Shown here in pieces: positions 29,869 through 39,818 of a stretch of DNA of 64,000 nt. The DNA is from Cladopsammia gracilis. Lineage: Eukaryota > Cnidaria > Anthozoa > Scleractinia > Dendrophylliidae. Each line of letters begins with the position of its first letter. The stretch's first letter is position 1. The stretch is from contig JAJGOT010000597.1 in the NCBI GenBank assembly GCA_022457155.1, positions 124,001 to 188,000 of the forward strand, written 5' to 3'. The translations under genes and the position numbers were made by a program. The notes beneath the pieces were generated by a model. That model saw nothing but the letters and a program-made list of their open reading frames with translations, was not told the origin of the DNA and did no database searches.

Positions 29869-29873
29869 CATTT
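29869..29873. repeat. Target-site duplication, inner element, right
   Basis: CATTT directly follows the tip ACTACT; it pairs with 12425-12429. Confidence 0.85.
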
Positions 29874-30285
29874 TCTATTTATTCAAGTGAAAATCAGATC
29901 ATAGTAATTCTCATCACGTAAATAAAGGGGTTTGCTCCATACTCTTTTTGTCTTAGTGTAAAGTTAAACACAACTTTTCCTTAAAAAATAGACAAAAAGG
30001 TCTTTATAATATAGAATTAAAGGGGGATACACTCTTTAGTGTTATGTTTTATACTTCAAATAAATGTAATAAATTCAAAAAAAATCAAGAAATTATAATA
30101 AAATCTTGAAATGCTTTAAATTCTAAAAAATTATGAGCTCGCCCTTCGGGCTCGCGGGATTCGCAAGAAAATAATAGAAATTTATGGGTTTAAAAATTTT
30201 TAAAATTTTTTAATTTTTAAAATACAAAAATAAAGGAAAAAGAACGCAAAAAAAGTGCTTTTAATCATTCAAATATATCACTACT
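29874..30285 (+). repeat. Left TIR of outer element, proximal part
   Basis: This part resumes the outer TIR after the inner element. It matches 47920-48324 in inverted orientation, including a small GC-rich block (GAGCTCGCCCTTCGGGCTCG) in otherwise AT-rich DNA. It ends with ATATATCACTACT, an inverted copy of the element's own tip, at 30285. From 30286 to 30687 the unique AT-rich DNA holds no gene I can support. Confidence 0.9.
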
Positions 30286-30687
30286 AACTTCATCTCTTTG
30301 ATTCAAGGCTTTTAGTAAATTTTGGTCACTTTCATATAGAAAACTGTCTAACGCGTTAGACAAGGGGATTCCCCGAATTATGCGTATTGATATTTCTTGA
30401 ATATAAACACCTGCAGTTTGTTTTGACTATGGTTGAATAATTAATGATTTTACACATGAATATTCTAGAAGGGGTTTTCCCCTTTTTAAACCAATCAAAA
30501 ATGATTACACAAAACTGAAACCAAACTGTGAAACAAATTGAAATCCAAATTGTAAAATTTATCAGTTTTATTTCAGTTTGGTTTCAGTTTTGTGTATTAA
30601 ATATTTTAACACCTGCTTTCACTTTATGGAAGGTTGTAATTTAAATAACAGCGTGAAATAAAAACAAGTCTGGTTTTAATTAATTTC

Positions 30688-31020
30688 TTAAATCTTATAC
30701 TTTTTATTGTATTTCTTTTCAATCTTCGATGAAGAGGGTGCTAATTCAATCATTTCTTGATCCAAAAGTTTCATATCAGATATAAATTTCTGACAATCGA
30801 ATTCACCACCTCTCATTGCTGTTCGTAAATTAGTCAACACTTTTTCATAAGTTGTAAATCCAAATTTAACCATATCTAATTTACCTTTGTAATTTTTCAT
30901 TTCATGATATGTTTTTAATATTATTCCAGCTCCAGTTAAAACACTTAAAATAATAGGGTTTAAGGTTATTCCACCTGTGATTACACCAACTGAAGCTAGT
31001 AACACAGATGAAATATTCAT
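30688..31020 (-). CDS. Hydrophobic N-terminus protein (110 aa)
   Basis: The N-terminal ~40 residues are hydrophobic (Ile/Val/Gly), followed by a charged helical half ending in a lysine-rich tail. The plan matches the C-terminal two thirds of the inner 224-aa protein (15267-15941): hydrophobic block, then charged helices. A TATA-like AAATTATATT directly precedes the ATG. Probably a membrane-interacting structural protein. Confidence 0.5.
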   Translation of the reverse strand: MNISSVLLASVGVITGGITLNPIILSVLTGAGIILKTYHEMKNYKGKLDMVKFGFTTYEKVLTNLRTAMRGGEFDCQKFISDMKLLDQEMIELAPSSSKIEKKYNKKYKI

Positions 31021-31028
31021 AATATAAT

Positions 31029-31208
31029 TTATTTTTTGTATTTACTTTGACTGTTTTTGTATATCCATGTCTTTTTATGATAAAAAGAGTATAAATCCTT
31101 TAATTGTTGGATTTTCTCAGGATTTAAAGTTGAAGCAATATGATTGAATTCAAATATATCGTTTTGTTCTTTTTTATTTCTTAATGATTTTATTCTTGTG
31201 ATTGACAT
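31029..31208 (-). CDS. Small basic protein (59 aa)
   Basis: A short intact frame between two larger minus-strand genes, below common ORF cut-offs. It is preceded by TTATAAATAAA right before the ATG, the same start context as other outer-element genes. Sequence is Lys/Asn/Ile-rich with a basic C-terminus (KYKK). Function unknown. Confidence 0.5.
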   Translation of the reverse strand: MSITRIKSLRNKKEQNDIFEFNHIASTLNPEKIQQLKDLYSFYHKKTWIYKNSQSKYKK

Positions 31209-31222
31209 TTTATTTATAATGT

Positions 31223-33124
31223 TTATAATATACTTTTACTGAATGTAAAAATAAATGAAATAGGTATTTTTGGATAATCAATTGGATTAGTAGGATTTTT
31301 TTTTAGTATTTCAACGCTAAATCTTGCATTTTTTCTATATTGTAGATTAATATTTGTAAAAGTTTGTTCAACATTATCATCAGAAGTTAAAATTCTCTCT
31401 GATTGACTAATTATATTTATTTTTATTTTAAAACGAACAGAGTTTGTAATTACTCTGCTAAGAACGAAAGAGTTTAATGTTTCTAAAGTGCAATCAAATG
31501 GAAAAACGATTGAATTTGTTCCATAATTGAATTTTACATATAATCCAGCATTAGGATGATAACCTGTAATGACAAAATATTGTTTCAACGATTTCAAAAA
31601 AGCTAAACTAACAGGTTGATCATCTTTTGTTGGATTTTTAATACTAATATCATGATTATTCATATCAATATCTGTTTCCATCACCATTTTCTGATTTTCA
31701 AAAATAAAAGGTGTATCATAAACACTTGAATCAACGTCTGCTACGTAATTTTTAACACCATAAATAATTAAATATCCTTGTCCTTGATTAGGAGAAGATG
31801 AAATTGCATCACATTTCATGTCAACATAAATATACTTAGGTGGGGAAATCTTCCATTTATGTAAATGAATAATTGATCTTGTATAATTAGAAAACTTTTT
31901 TGTTGATTGTTGATTAATATTCAAACTTGTACTTACAACATCAACACTCACATTTGTCATAGAAAGTGGAAAAAATTCAATACAAATAGTATATTCTCCT
32001 TCAGGAATTTTATATAAATTAAATCCAAGTCTTCCTGAGTATTTATTATCACTTGAACTTTTATTTATTTTAAAATCATATGCTTTTTTATTGTATAAAT
32101 GAGGACTCCCCGAAAAATCATTTATTCCAAATACTGTAATTCCATATTCACTGCTACTTTCATCATCATCTTCCATTAAATATCTAAATTGATCTTTTTG
32201 GTAAAAAGTAGAAGAGATATGAGATTTATTAACATAATCTTTATAATCTTGTTCTAATTTAGTTATTTTTGTAGTATTTTCACTGGTTTTTGTTTTAACA
32301 TATTGAACATTGCTTGCTGAATTTGGATCATTTTCATCTGTTAACAATCCCCTAATTTTTTGACTTTGCATTATAAGGTCTCTTCCAGAAGGATTGCTTA
32401 ATTTTCTTGTGTTTAATTCATTTATCATATTGTTTAAGTTATTATCTTGTTGATCAACATATTCTTTATTCGGTACTTCATGATCAAATGTAGGTAATTT
32501 TGATAGATTATATATTCGATTATTATTGATATCAATATCATTTTCCATTGGAGAGACTTCTTTACGTGATAAGAAAATATTCTTTACATCATTATAAGAA
32601 ACTAAATTGTTATAATTTTGTGTTAAATAATTAAAATTTTGTTGCTTACTTTGTACAACATTAAAACGTTCTTTCAAATCTATATTTTTAGTAACTTCAT
32701 GAGTATGAGGAGGAACATCGGGATGATATTTCTTCAAAGTAATCATATTTACAGCTGATAAATCATTATTTTCATCTGTATCCATATTTGTAATTAATTT
32801 TCGATTCATTTCAATTCCTCCAGGACGAACGATTCTATTTCCTCCTAAATCAAGATGACCAGTCATATGATTTGCTCCATTAAGAAGAATAACATCAGTA
32901 GGATTAGGTTTTGATTCTAATCCAGTTTCAAATTGATGTTTAGTTATAGCATCAGAAGGATTTAAACCTTCTCCAACATTTACTAATCGTTTTTGTTCAA
33001 TATCATAATTATTGTTAGCATCCAATTTAATTCCTGTACTTGCATGTATTTCTTGACTGATTTGTCTAATATATTCGTTGATATCAATATTAGTATATTG
33101 ATTGATATTATTGAATATTCCCAT
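31223..33124 (-). CDS. Fibre-like attachment protein (633 aa)
   Basis: Shaft-type repeats recur along the protein: a D-L/I/M-x-x-N-x-I pattern followed by a P..-D..x.N...V/Y block, near residues 90-125, 195-235, 245-280 and 475-510. Trimeric tail fibres and adenovirus-like or adintovirus fibres use such repeats to build a shaft, ending in globular beta-rich domains like the C-terminal 140 residues here. A TTATAAAATAAAA context precedes the start. It is the longest intact gene of the outer element. Receptor binding is inferred from the fold type only. Confidence 0.65.
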   Translation of the reverse strand: MGIFNNINQYTNIDINEYIRQISQEIHASTGIKLDANNNYDIEQKRLVNVGEGLNPSDAITKHQFETGLESKPNPTDVILLNGANHMTGHLDLGGNRIVRPGGIEMNRKLITNMDTDENNDLSAVNMITLKKYHPDVPPHTHEVTKNIDLKERFNVVQSKQQNFNYLTQNYNNLVSYNDVKNIFLSRKEVSPMENDIDINNNRIYNLSKLPTFDHEVPNKEYVDQQDNNLNNMINELNTRKLSNPSGRDLIMQSQKIRGLLTDENDPNSASNVQYVKTKTSENTTKITKLEQDYKDYVNKSHISSTFYQKDQFRYLMEDDDESSSEYGITVFGINDFSGSPHLYNKKAYDFKINKSSSDNKYSGRLGFNLYKIPEGEYTICIEFFPLSMTNVSVDVVSTSLNINQQSTKKFSNYTRSIIHLHKWKISPPKYIYVDMKCDAISSSPNQGQGYLIIYGVKNYVADVDSSVYDTPFIFENQKMVMETDIDMNNHDISIKNPTKDDQPVSLAFLKSLKQYFVITGYHPNAGLYVKFNYGTNSIVFPFDCTLETLNSFVLSRVITNSVRFKIKINIISQSERILTSDDNVEQTFTNINLQYRKNARFSVEILKKNPTNPIDYPKIPISFIFTFSKSIL

Positions 33125-33139
33125 TTTTTTATTTTATAA

Positions 33140-33765
33140 TTATATTTTTTCATCAAAATTCTTAGTAACTGATTTTTGTTCTTTATCTAAAAACAAGAAT
33201 TCATAAGGTCTAAGTTTATTAAAAAGATTTGGATCAATCAAATTTTCTTTTGCAATAAGATTCAAATGATTTTTAGAAACTGGTGGATATAATATCATAT
33301 GAGAACAATTTAATCTTAATTTTGAGGGTACATCATAATAACTCTGACTTAGATAAATAGGACTAATTCCATGATGTCTTCCATCAGTATAATGATTTGC
33401 TATTTTTTTCTGAATTCCATCTGTAGCATTAACAAGATCGTCAAATACAACAATTTTTCTATTATCTTCTGGATATTCTGTTGTTTCCATTATATCTTCT
33501 GGAAATTCTAAAACTTCATATCCAACTTTTTCACTAATTCTAGACATTATTTTTTTAAGGTCTTGTAATTTTTCTTGATTATGATTAGGACCATAATAAT
33601 AAATTTTATCATAGTAAACTAATGGGGATCTTATCATATGCATTAGAGTATTTGTTTTTCCACAACGGGTTTGACCAGCAATAAGCATTCTAAAATCTTC
33701 ATCTAAGAAATCACATAGTTTTTTAGTTTTTTTTTTTTATTTGAATCATAATTTGGGATTTTCAT
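33140..33765 (-). pseudogene. ATP: Genome-packaging ATPase, N-terminal frameshift
   Basis: The frame 33140-33688 carries Walker A (GQTRCGKT, near its N-terminus), Walker B (KIVVFDDL) and the HHGISPIYLSQS sensor segment of A32-like packaging ATPases. A further 20-25 codons with a good start context begin at 33765 but lie in another frame, separated by a long A run (33727-33740). The gene is either frameshifted by one base or the run length is mis-sequenced; a start at 33688 would leave Walker A almost at the terminus. Confidence 0.85.
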
Positions 33766-33845
33766 ACTTTTTTATTATAATGCTAGATAATTTGAATAAA
33801 ATTAAATATTATTTCTACAGGTAATTATATAATCTTATAATAAAA

Positions 33846-35070
33846 ATGAATTTAGAAAATATCAAAAAATATGCAGAATCAGAATATAAAGGATATAAAA
33901 TAGCTAAAGCTGTTACTGAAGCTAAAAATGAAGTGAAAGACAAAGGTCAAGTCCGTGATGTTGTTATGAGTGAATATTATAAAACTTTAAGAGAACCTTT
34001 AAAAGAAACGTTGGTTGAACAACAGAAGAAGACAGATGAAAAACAAGATAAAATGATTGAACAGTTGAAAGAAAATCAATTAGCTATTACTAGTGGTTTA
34101 AATCAATTAACATTAGCTACTGGAAAAAATCTTATAGAATTAGAAGATAAACCTTCTACATCAAAATCATTATTAGATACTGAAATTGAAGATGAAGATG
34201 AAGATGAAGATAAAATATCAGAAAAACCAAAAATATCAGAAAAACCTTCAAAATCAAAAATAGAAAAATATTTTTTAGATAAATTTTTAAATAATAAAGA
34301 ATCAGTTGAAATTTTAGATAATTATGGTTATAAATTACCTTCAACTTATAAAGATGCTGAAGATATTAGTGAACAAATTGAAGATGTCAATAATTCAATT
34401 AAAGAATTACAAAAAAAACTAAGTACTGCTGATATTTCAATAGATGAAAAAGGTATTAAAAATGCTAAACCCAAAGCAAAAAATCCTAAACCAGAAACTT
34501 TAGAAAAAATAAAAAAGTTTAATACTTTAAATATGTTTAAGGAAAGATTGATAGCAATTGAAATAAGTCGTGGAATAAAAGGTAAAGGTTTAGGCATTCG
34601 AACATATAAACAACCAAGAAGAAATGCTTATAAAATTCAAAATAATCAATATGGTGGATTAATGATTGATTTACCAAACTTAATGAAAAATTTAAAACTG
34701 AATGCTTATCGTGATGATAAATTAATCTATGAAGCAGATGCTGATAAATCTCATATCTCTATTAACAAAGAGATACAATCCTAAAACAAAATATTCAATG
34801 AATGCTGTAAAAATATTTAATGATTTAAATATGTTAAGTAATATGCCACCTCATAAATCATCAGGAAAATCTAAAATGGTCGGATCAAGTATTACTTATT
34901 ATAAAGATCCAAAAGAATTAGCAGATAGATTAAAAGTATTAATCGGTTCAATAACTGCTGGGAATAATTCACCAGTTATAAGAAATGATATTTCACAAAT
35001 CAATGATGAATTATTAAGAATAGGAGCTATTGATAAAAAATTACATGAAAAATGTATAATAAATGGGTAA
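33846..35070 (+). pseudogene. Conserved-looking coiled-coil protein, one frameshift
   Basis: The first frame (33846-34784) encodes Lys/Glu-rich coiled coils with an acidic EDEDEDED patch and a basic GKGLGIRTYKQPRRN segment. The second (to 35070) continues with a LLTKRYNPKTKYS block and a helical end. The frame changes near 34745-34760. I associate similar proteins with cnidarian adintovirus-like elements, but no function is known to me. TATAATCTTATAATAAAA precedes the ATG. It converges with the capsid gene across a 12-bp-stem hairpin. Confidence 0.6.
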
Positions 35071-35077
35071 AGTCTTA

Positions 35078-35107
35078 GATTTTAATACTTCAATTAGTAT
35101 TAAAATC
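35078..35107. terminator. Hairpin between convergent genes (12-bp stem)
   Basis: GATTTTAATACT and AGTATTAAAATC pair perfectly around a 6-nt loop. The stem straddles the capsid stop codon and is followed by an A/T run. A near-identical hairpin occurs at the end of the integrase gene (40765-40791). Confidence 0.75.
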
Positions 35108-36433
35108 AAAAAAAAAATTATATGATTTTTTTAATGCTTTTATAAGCATTTTTCCAGATAAAGTGTATAATTCAATTTCTTTTTCATGTAAAACCAATGC
35201 ATTTATTGTATAATTACTTCCTGGAGCATCATTTATCTCATATCTAAAAGTTAGTGAAACAACACCATCTTTAACATCTTCATCTTGATTTCTAAGATCA
35301 AAATACAATATCCCAAAAAGATTTTTGAAATTTGTTCTATCAATTATTGGTCCACTTAGTAAATCATTATGAGCTGAAGAATATGACATTAATGTTCTAT
35401 AAAGTCTTGTTTCTTCTTTTGATGTCATTTCTAATTGAGGATAGTATATACTGTTGTTTACTTCTAATTGTACTCTAGTAAAATGACGACCACCTGTACC
35501 AATAGAAAATGTTTTAAAAGTAAAGATATTTCCTTTCTGATTTCCATAACTTGTTGTAGGAACCACCCAAATAAAAACATGTCTTGGTCTTCTAATTCCT
35601 GTAGTTATACGAAAGTAGCTCTGAGTTTATGTTGTTTGTAATAATTCACTATGTTCTCTCAAATAAGTCCACTTTTTTGGTTTTAAATAATTTTCAAGAT
35701 ACAACTTCATTCCTTCTCCATTAAAAATAATTTTCGGGCACCATAATCGTAAATTAGTGATAATGACTTTTGAAGCTGGAGCATTACCACCCCTAAAAAT
35801 AATATTTCCATCACTTTCTAGTTTTAATAAAATATTCATTTTGATATTAGGATGAAGATTATTTTTAAAAGCTGCAAAATAACTATATAAATTCATAGGG
35901 ATTGAAAAAACAGTTTCACTTGCAGCATCTGTTAATTTTTTACGTTCAGCATAACCTTCATTATATAAAGCACCTGCGACTGGATGTGCAGTTCCTGTAG
36001 ATGAGTCTATATAGAAAAATTGATCTTTCCCAACTGTATCCGCATAACTTTTAGTATATTTCAAAAGAGATAAAACATTTGATGTTTCATTAGCTCTTGT
36101 ATTATTATACACAGTTATTCCATTACATTCAACTTGGAGTTCATTAATGAAAGTATGACCATTAGTTGTTGTACAATAAGTTGTATCAGCACCAGTTCCT
36201 GCTGTTATTCCAACTGCACTATCAGCAAGGGTTACAAGTTTAAACTTAACTTCTAAATAAGCATTATACCAATCAATTGGATTAGCTTCTGATGAATTAT
36301 CAACTGTGAATCTATAATTATCCTTTACTTGATTTTCATTATTTAGTACATTAGCATTCAATGGTGTTTCCAAATCATAATATGTATATTCATATCTCTT
36401 TACTAAATTTGGGCTTCTAAAATTTCCATTCAT
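35090..36433 (-). pseudogene. MCP: Major capsid protein, double jelly-roll, one in-frame stop
   Basis: A 447-codon frame is interrupted only by a TAA at 35627-35629, after codon 268. The N-terminal part has strand-rich blocks with an NPIDWYNAYLEVKF stretch. Just past the stop comes a TTGIRRPRHVFIW strand and a C-terminal half with FRYEIND, as in the second jelly roll of Polinton or adintovirus capsid proteins. Its partners (penton, ATPase, protease) are nearby. TATATAATCTTATAAATAAA precedes the start. A single mutation or a sequencing error explains the break. Confidence 0.8.
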
Positions 36434-36467
36434 TTTATTTATAAGATTATATAATTATAGAAAAAAT

Positions 36468-36892
36468 TTAAAGAAGATCTTTATAAACATCCTTAATATG
36501 AGAATATTTATCATTATTTTTTTGCAAAAGTTTTACAATTTTCTCACCTTTATTTTCTTTTTGTGGATTTATATTTTCTTTTGGTGGTATTACAATATCT
36601 TGAATCACAGGAATTTCACTAATTTCAGGAATAGGTTCTTTCTTTTTTTTTTAGGTTTAGGTTTAAATTTATCATAAATCGTTTCACCAATTAATTGTCC
36701 AGTTTTCTCACCAATCTTTTCAGAACCTTTTTCTACTAATTTTTCTGCTGCTTTTGAAGCAAGTTTAGATGCAGTTTTTCCAGTAAGTTTAGCTCCAATA
36801 TTACTCAATACATCAAAAACACCACCACCTTTTGTCTCTGTATCTGTATAATAATCTTCACCAGTATCATAATTTCTTATTCGTCTTTCCAT
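36468..36892 (-). pseudogene. Basic amphipathic minor virion protein, one frameshift
   Basis: The first 75 residues contain a GGGVFDVLSNIGAKLTGKT segment followed by repeated KxxEK helices, then a lysine-rich stretch. Coding shifts frame within an A run near 36645-36655 and continues as a Pro/Glu-rich tail to the TAA at 36468-36470. The amphipathic helix resembles the membrane-active or core proteins of adintoviruses and adenoviruses in general character. Function inferred only. Confidence 0.55.
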
Positions 36893-36911
36893 TTTTTATT
36901 TATACAATTTA

Positions 36912-37673
36912 TTATTTTCTTTCACCAATAACAACAGTTAAATTTATATCAATATCATTCAAATCAACTTCTCTATCTTGGTCATCTGTAATATAAAATT
37001 TCACTTCAAAAATTTCATTTCTATTCATTCTATTCCATAAGTAATTTATAGGTTGAATTTCAAATGGTAATGATCTTGTTTTTGTATTAGTTGAAAATGT
37101 GTATAATACATTTGATCGTTTTCCTGAGATAATACTATCAGATAATAAACTAGTTCTAATATATAAATTATCAATATCATTACTAATATTAGGAAAATTC
37201 TTTCCATATGCACTTTTATTTAAAACTTTCTTTTCAAATCCTAATAATTTACCAAAATTACCACTATTGGAAAAATCAATGTAATAATTTTCATTAAGTG
37301 CAATAAATACTTTATATGTTGTAAGATCAAAAAGTATATTAATACCATAATTTTCTGTATTTCCAAGTTTACCAATTCTTTTTTGAATAAGAGTATTTAT
37401 ATCTTGATAATCATAAATACCTGATGGAAATACAATTGTTATATAAGTTTTACCTTTATCTTTTGATATTTTCAATTCATTGTTTTGATACACAGGTCTA
37501 ATATTATGCCAACTAGCAGTCATAGAAAGATGGTCTAATGCTAAATAATGAGTAGTGTTTGGATCCAATTTCAATTCAGGAGTAAATTTTAGAGTAAAAT
37601 TACCTGGTTTATTTGATGAATTTTGTTTTTTAGCATCAAGACTTTTAAAAACTAATACTCTATTCTGAATCAT
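36912..37673 (-). CDS. Penton (minor capsid) protein, intact
   Basis: A 253-aa beta-rich protein with an N-terminal KxGNFTLKF strand, an early ASWHNI block shared with the inner penton-like protein, an IYDYQDIN segment and an LLGF segment. This order fits the single-jelly-roll penton proteins that close the fivefold vertices of Polinton-type capsids. It lies between the protease and the amphipathic protein on the same strand. A TATATAAGATATTAAATAAA context precedes the ATG and also overlaps the protease stop. Confidence 0.65.
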   Translation of the reverse strand: MIQNRVLVFKSLDAKKQNSSNKPGNFTLKFTPELKLDPNTTHYLALDHLSMTASWHNIRPVYQNNELKISKDKGKTYITIVFPSGIYDYQDINTLIQKRIGKLGNTENYGINILFDLTTYKVFIALNENYYIDFSNSGNFGKLLGFEKKVLNKSAYGKNFPNISNDIDNLYIRTSLLSDSIISGKRSNVLYTFSTNTKTRSLPFEIQPINYLWNRMNRNEIFEVKFYITDDQDREVDLNDIDINLTVVIGERK

Positions 37674-37678
37674 TTTAT

Positions 37679-38142
37679 TTAATATCTTATATAAAATAAT
37701 TTTTTTATAAACTTTTCATTATATTGTTGATCATCAATTTTAAAAACTTTTAAAAGATTATAAAAAGATTTCTTATAAATATTTTCAAGAAAATATAAAC
37801 AGTAATAACCACATCTAACAGAATAGATATCTTGAATTGGATAACCTTTATTATAAATAAAACCTAGGTTTAATCTTTTTGCATGTTCTATAATTTCTAA
37901 TGGTGGTGGAAGTGAAAAAGAATCGAAATAATAAATATATGGTGGTTTTATGAATTCTGCAACCCAATGAGTTCCTTGTCCTACTTTATCATCAAGATTA
38001 ATTATACAACATCCTTTTTCATGAAAATGATCAATTGAGTCTCTAGAAAAAATTCCTTTAAAATTTGGTATCTTAAGATAATCTATATATTTTAAAAGAT
38101 CAAAGTTACTGAGAGGAATATCTTTAAAAATAGGTTTTAAAG
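37679..38142 (-). CDS. PRO: Adenovirus-type cysteine protease; no ATG found
   Basis: An uninterrupted minus-strand frame ends in TAA at 37679-37681 and lacks any ATG, so it escapes ordinary ORF calling. It carries the catalytic order of adenain-like (C5) proteases: His in GTHWVA, an acidic residue in YYFDSF, Gln in YPIQD and Cys in RCGYYCL, with Gln and Cys seven residues apart as in adenovirus. It would cleave capsid precursors. The frame continues open upstream across the end of the core gene, so translation could come by frameshifting in its A12 run, a non-ATG start or a lost start codon. Confidence 0.8.
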
Positions 38143-38964
38143 TATTGCTCCTAATACTGGAATTTGGTTGAATGGACTGTTCGGTCCTAGTAATAATCCC
38201 TGTCCTTTTTTTTTTTTACCTTTACCTTTCCCTTGTTGTTCCCATGTTCCAAAAAATGGTGGTGGTTGATAAGGTATCATTCCTGGTCTAGCACTTACTT
38301 GTAATCCTTTTCCTGTTTTAGAACTTATTTGTAATCCTTTTCCTGGTTTTGGTACTTGTAATCCTTTTCCAAATAATTTTGAAGCTAATTCTATAGCCAT
38401 AGGAATACCAATTGCAGCTAGAGTACCTAAAAATCCTCCATTAATTTGTCTTTGTGTTGGTTTGAAATATAATGCTCCACCTTTTTGTTTGGCTTTATTT
38501 AAATCATCAATTTGTTTTTTTGTTAATTCTTTTTTAAGACTCATCAATTTAGATAAATATTCAGATGGAATATCAATTCCTTTACCAAAAATTTTATCAA
38601 TTCCAAGTGATCCTAAAGCTGATAAAGCACCTGTAGCAAGTGCTGGAGCTGCTTTACTAGCTGCTTTTGCAGCCATTGGAAGAACTTTTGAACCTACTGA
38701 AATAAGAGATCCAAACAAACTTCCACCTTCTTTTACTACTTTTCTAATTTGTGTTTTTGTTATTTTAATATCAGAACCAACTCCATTAGTTTTAGCTTTA
38801 TTAAGTTTATTAATTTGTGTTTTTGTCAACATTAATTCATCTGATCCAACTAAATTATTTTTAGTAATTCTTAAAGTAATCTCTGATCTATCCTTATAAG
38901 CTTTTGATAATTTTTTTAATTGAGATTCAGATAATTTTAATTTGTATGGAAAATAATTTGTCAT
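38137..38964 (-). CDS. Core/membrane-active protein of adintovirus type (275 aa)
   Basis: The N-terminal 80 residues hold three related L(S/T)..Q(L/I).K..KA helical units. An Ala/Leu-rich amphipathic region (about 85-125) follows, then GKGLQ repeats (about 195-225), a lysine run and a PFNQIPVLGAIL ending. The pattern suits a DNA-condensing or membrane-disrupting internal protein, as in adenovirus pVI/pX-like components, and I associate it with cnidarian adintovirus-like elements. It is intact. TATATAATTCATTAAATAAA precedes the start. Confidence 0.6.
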   Translation of the reverse strand: MTNYFPYKLKLSESQLKKLSKAYKDRSEITLRITKNNLVGSDELMLTKTQINKLNKAKTNGVGSDIKITKTQIRKVVKEGGSLFGSLISVGSKVLPMAAKAASKAAPALATGALSALGSLGIDKIFGKGIDIPSEYLSKLMSLKKELTKKQIDDLNKAKQKGGALYFKPTQRQINGGFLGTLAAIGIPMAIELASKLFGKGLQVPKPGKGLQISSKTGKGLQVSARPGMIPYQPPPFFGTWEQQGKGKGKKKKGQGLLLGPNSPFNQIPVLGAIL

Positions 38965-39034
38965 TCTTTTTTATTTAATGAATTATATAAAAAGTGTAAA
39001 AGTTAAAAAAAATTTTATCTAAATATATAATAAA

Positions 39035-39288
39035 ATGAAATCTTATTGTGTGAAAGAAAAAAAACAAACAGAATGTGTGAAACCAGAAGGTTATCAAACT
39101 GCTAAAAATGGAAGAAAAATGTATTGGTGTACTTGTGCTTCTTGTGGAATAAAAAAAACACGATTTGTTAAGAAACAGGGAAACTAATTCAGCCTTCTTC
39201 TTCACAAACACAAGAAGGAGAAGGCTTGGGTGAATTAGCATTAACAGGTTTAACTCATGCTTTACCTTGGTTAGGTAAAAAACAGTAG
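39035..39288 (+). pseudogene. Zinc-ribbon-like small protein, frameshifted
   Basis: A 50-codon frame (39035-39187) has a Y-C-V-K start, then a KNGRKM turn and a C-x-C-x2-C-G knuckle. It reads like the small DUF5679-type zinc ribbon often found in such elements. A different frame continues directly after it to the TAG at 39286-39288 with a Gln/Ser linker and a LTGLTHALPW tail, so one frameshift probably separates two halves of one gene. AAATATATAATAAA precedes the ATG. Confidence 0.55.
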
Positions 39289-39290
39289 AA

Positions 39291-39818
39291 ATGGGTCGAT
39301 ATGGTATATCTGAAGCTATGAGAAATAAAAACTTACAGAAAAAAAAAGCAATTAATTATTGATTAAATAAATTAACTCCAATGATTCAAGATGTTGGTAG
39401 TAAAGCATTGGATGAAATATCAACAAAAATAAGACCAAAATTAAAATATAAAACAAATAGAAAAGATTTAGACCTTCAAGGAAAACCAAAAGGTGGTTGG
39501 ACTCCAGGAAATTATAAGTACATGGGACCGTATAACCCTTTGAATGAACAATTAAGATATGATCCTAAAACAGGTGAAGTATTAGAATGGAAAGTTAAAC
39601 CATATAATAAAGTGGATGAAATTTCTGCTTATCATGATATATGTTATGATATGGGAAAAAATAAGAATGAATGTGATAGGCAAATGGTTAAATCTTTAGA
39701 TCAGATTCCATATGGTGAAATACCGAAATGGGGGCAAACAGCGAGATTTATTATAAATACTAAACAGAAACTTGGTTTGGGTTTACCAAAGAAGACAAAA
39801 AACGTAAAGCGGCGTTGA
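39291..39818 (+). pseudogene. Parvovirus-type phospholipase A2 protein, one in-frame stop
   Basis: The frame starts at 39291, meets TGA at 39360-39362 and continues open to 39818. The C-terminal half has a YMGPYNPL calcium-loop-like segment and the catalytic HDICYD helix followed by a Cys-containing helix, as in the PLA2 domain of parvovirus VP1 and adintovirus proteins that breach endosomal membranes. The last ~55 bases overlap the upstream extension of the integrase frame. Activity is inferred. Confidence 0.75.
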
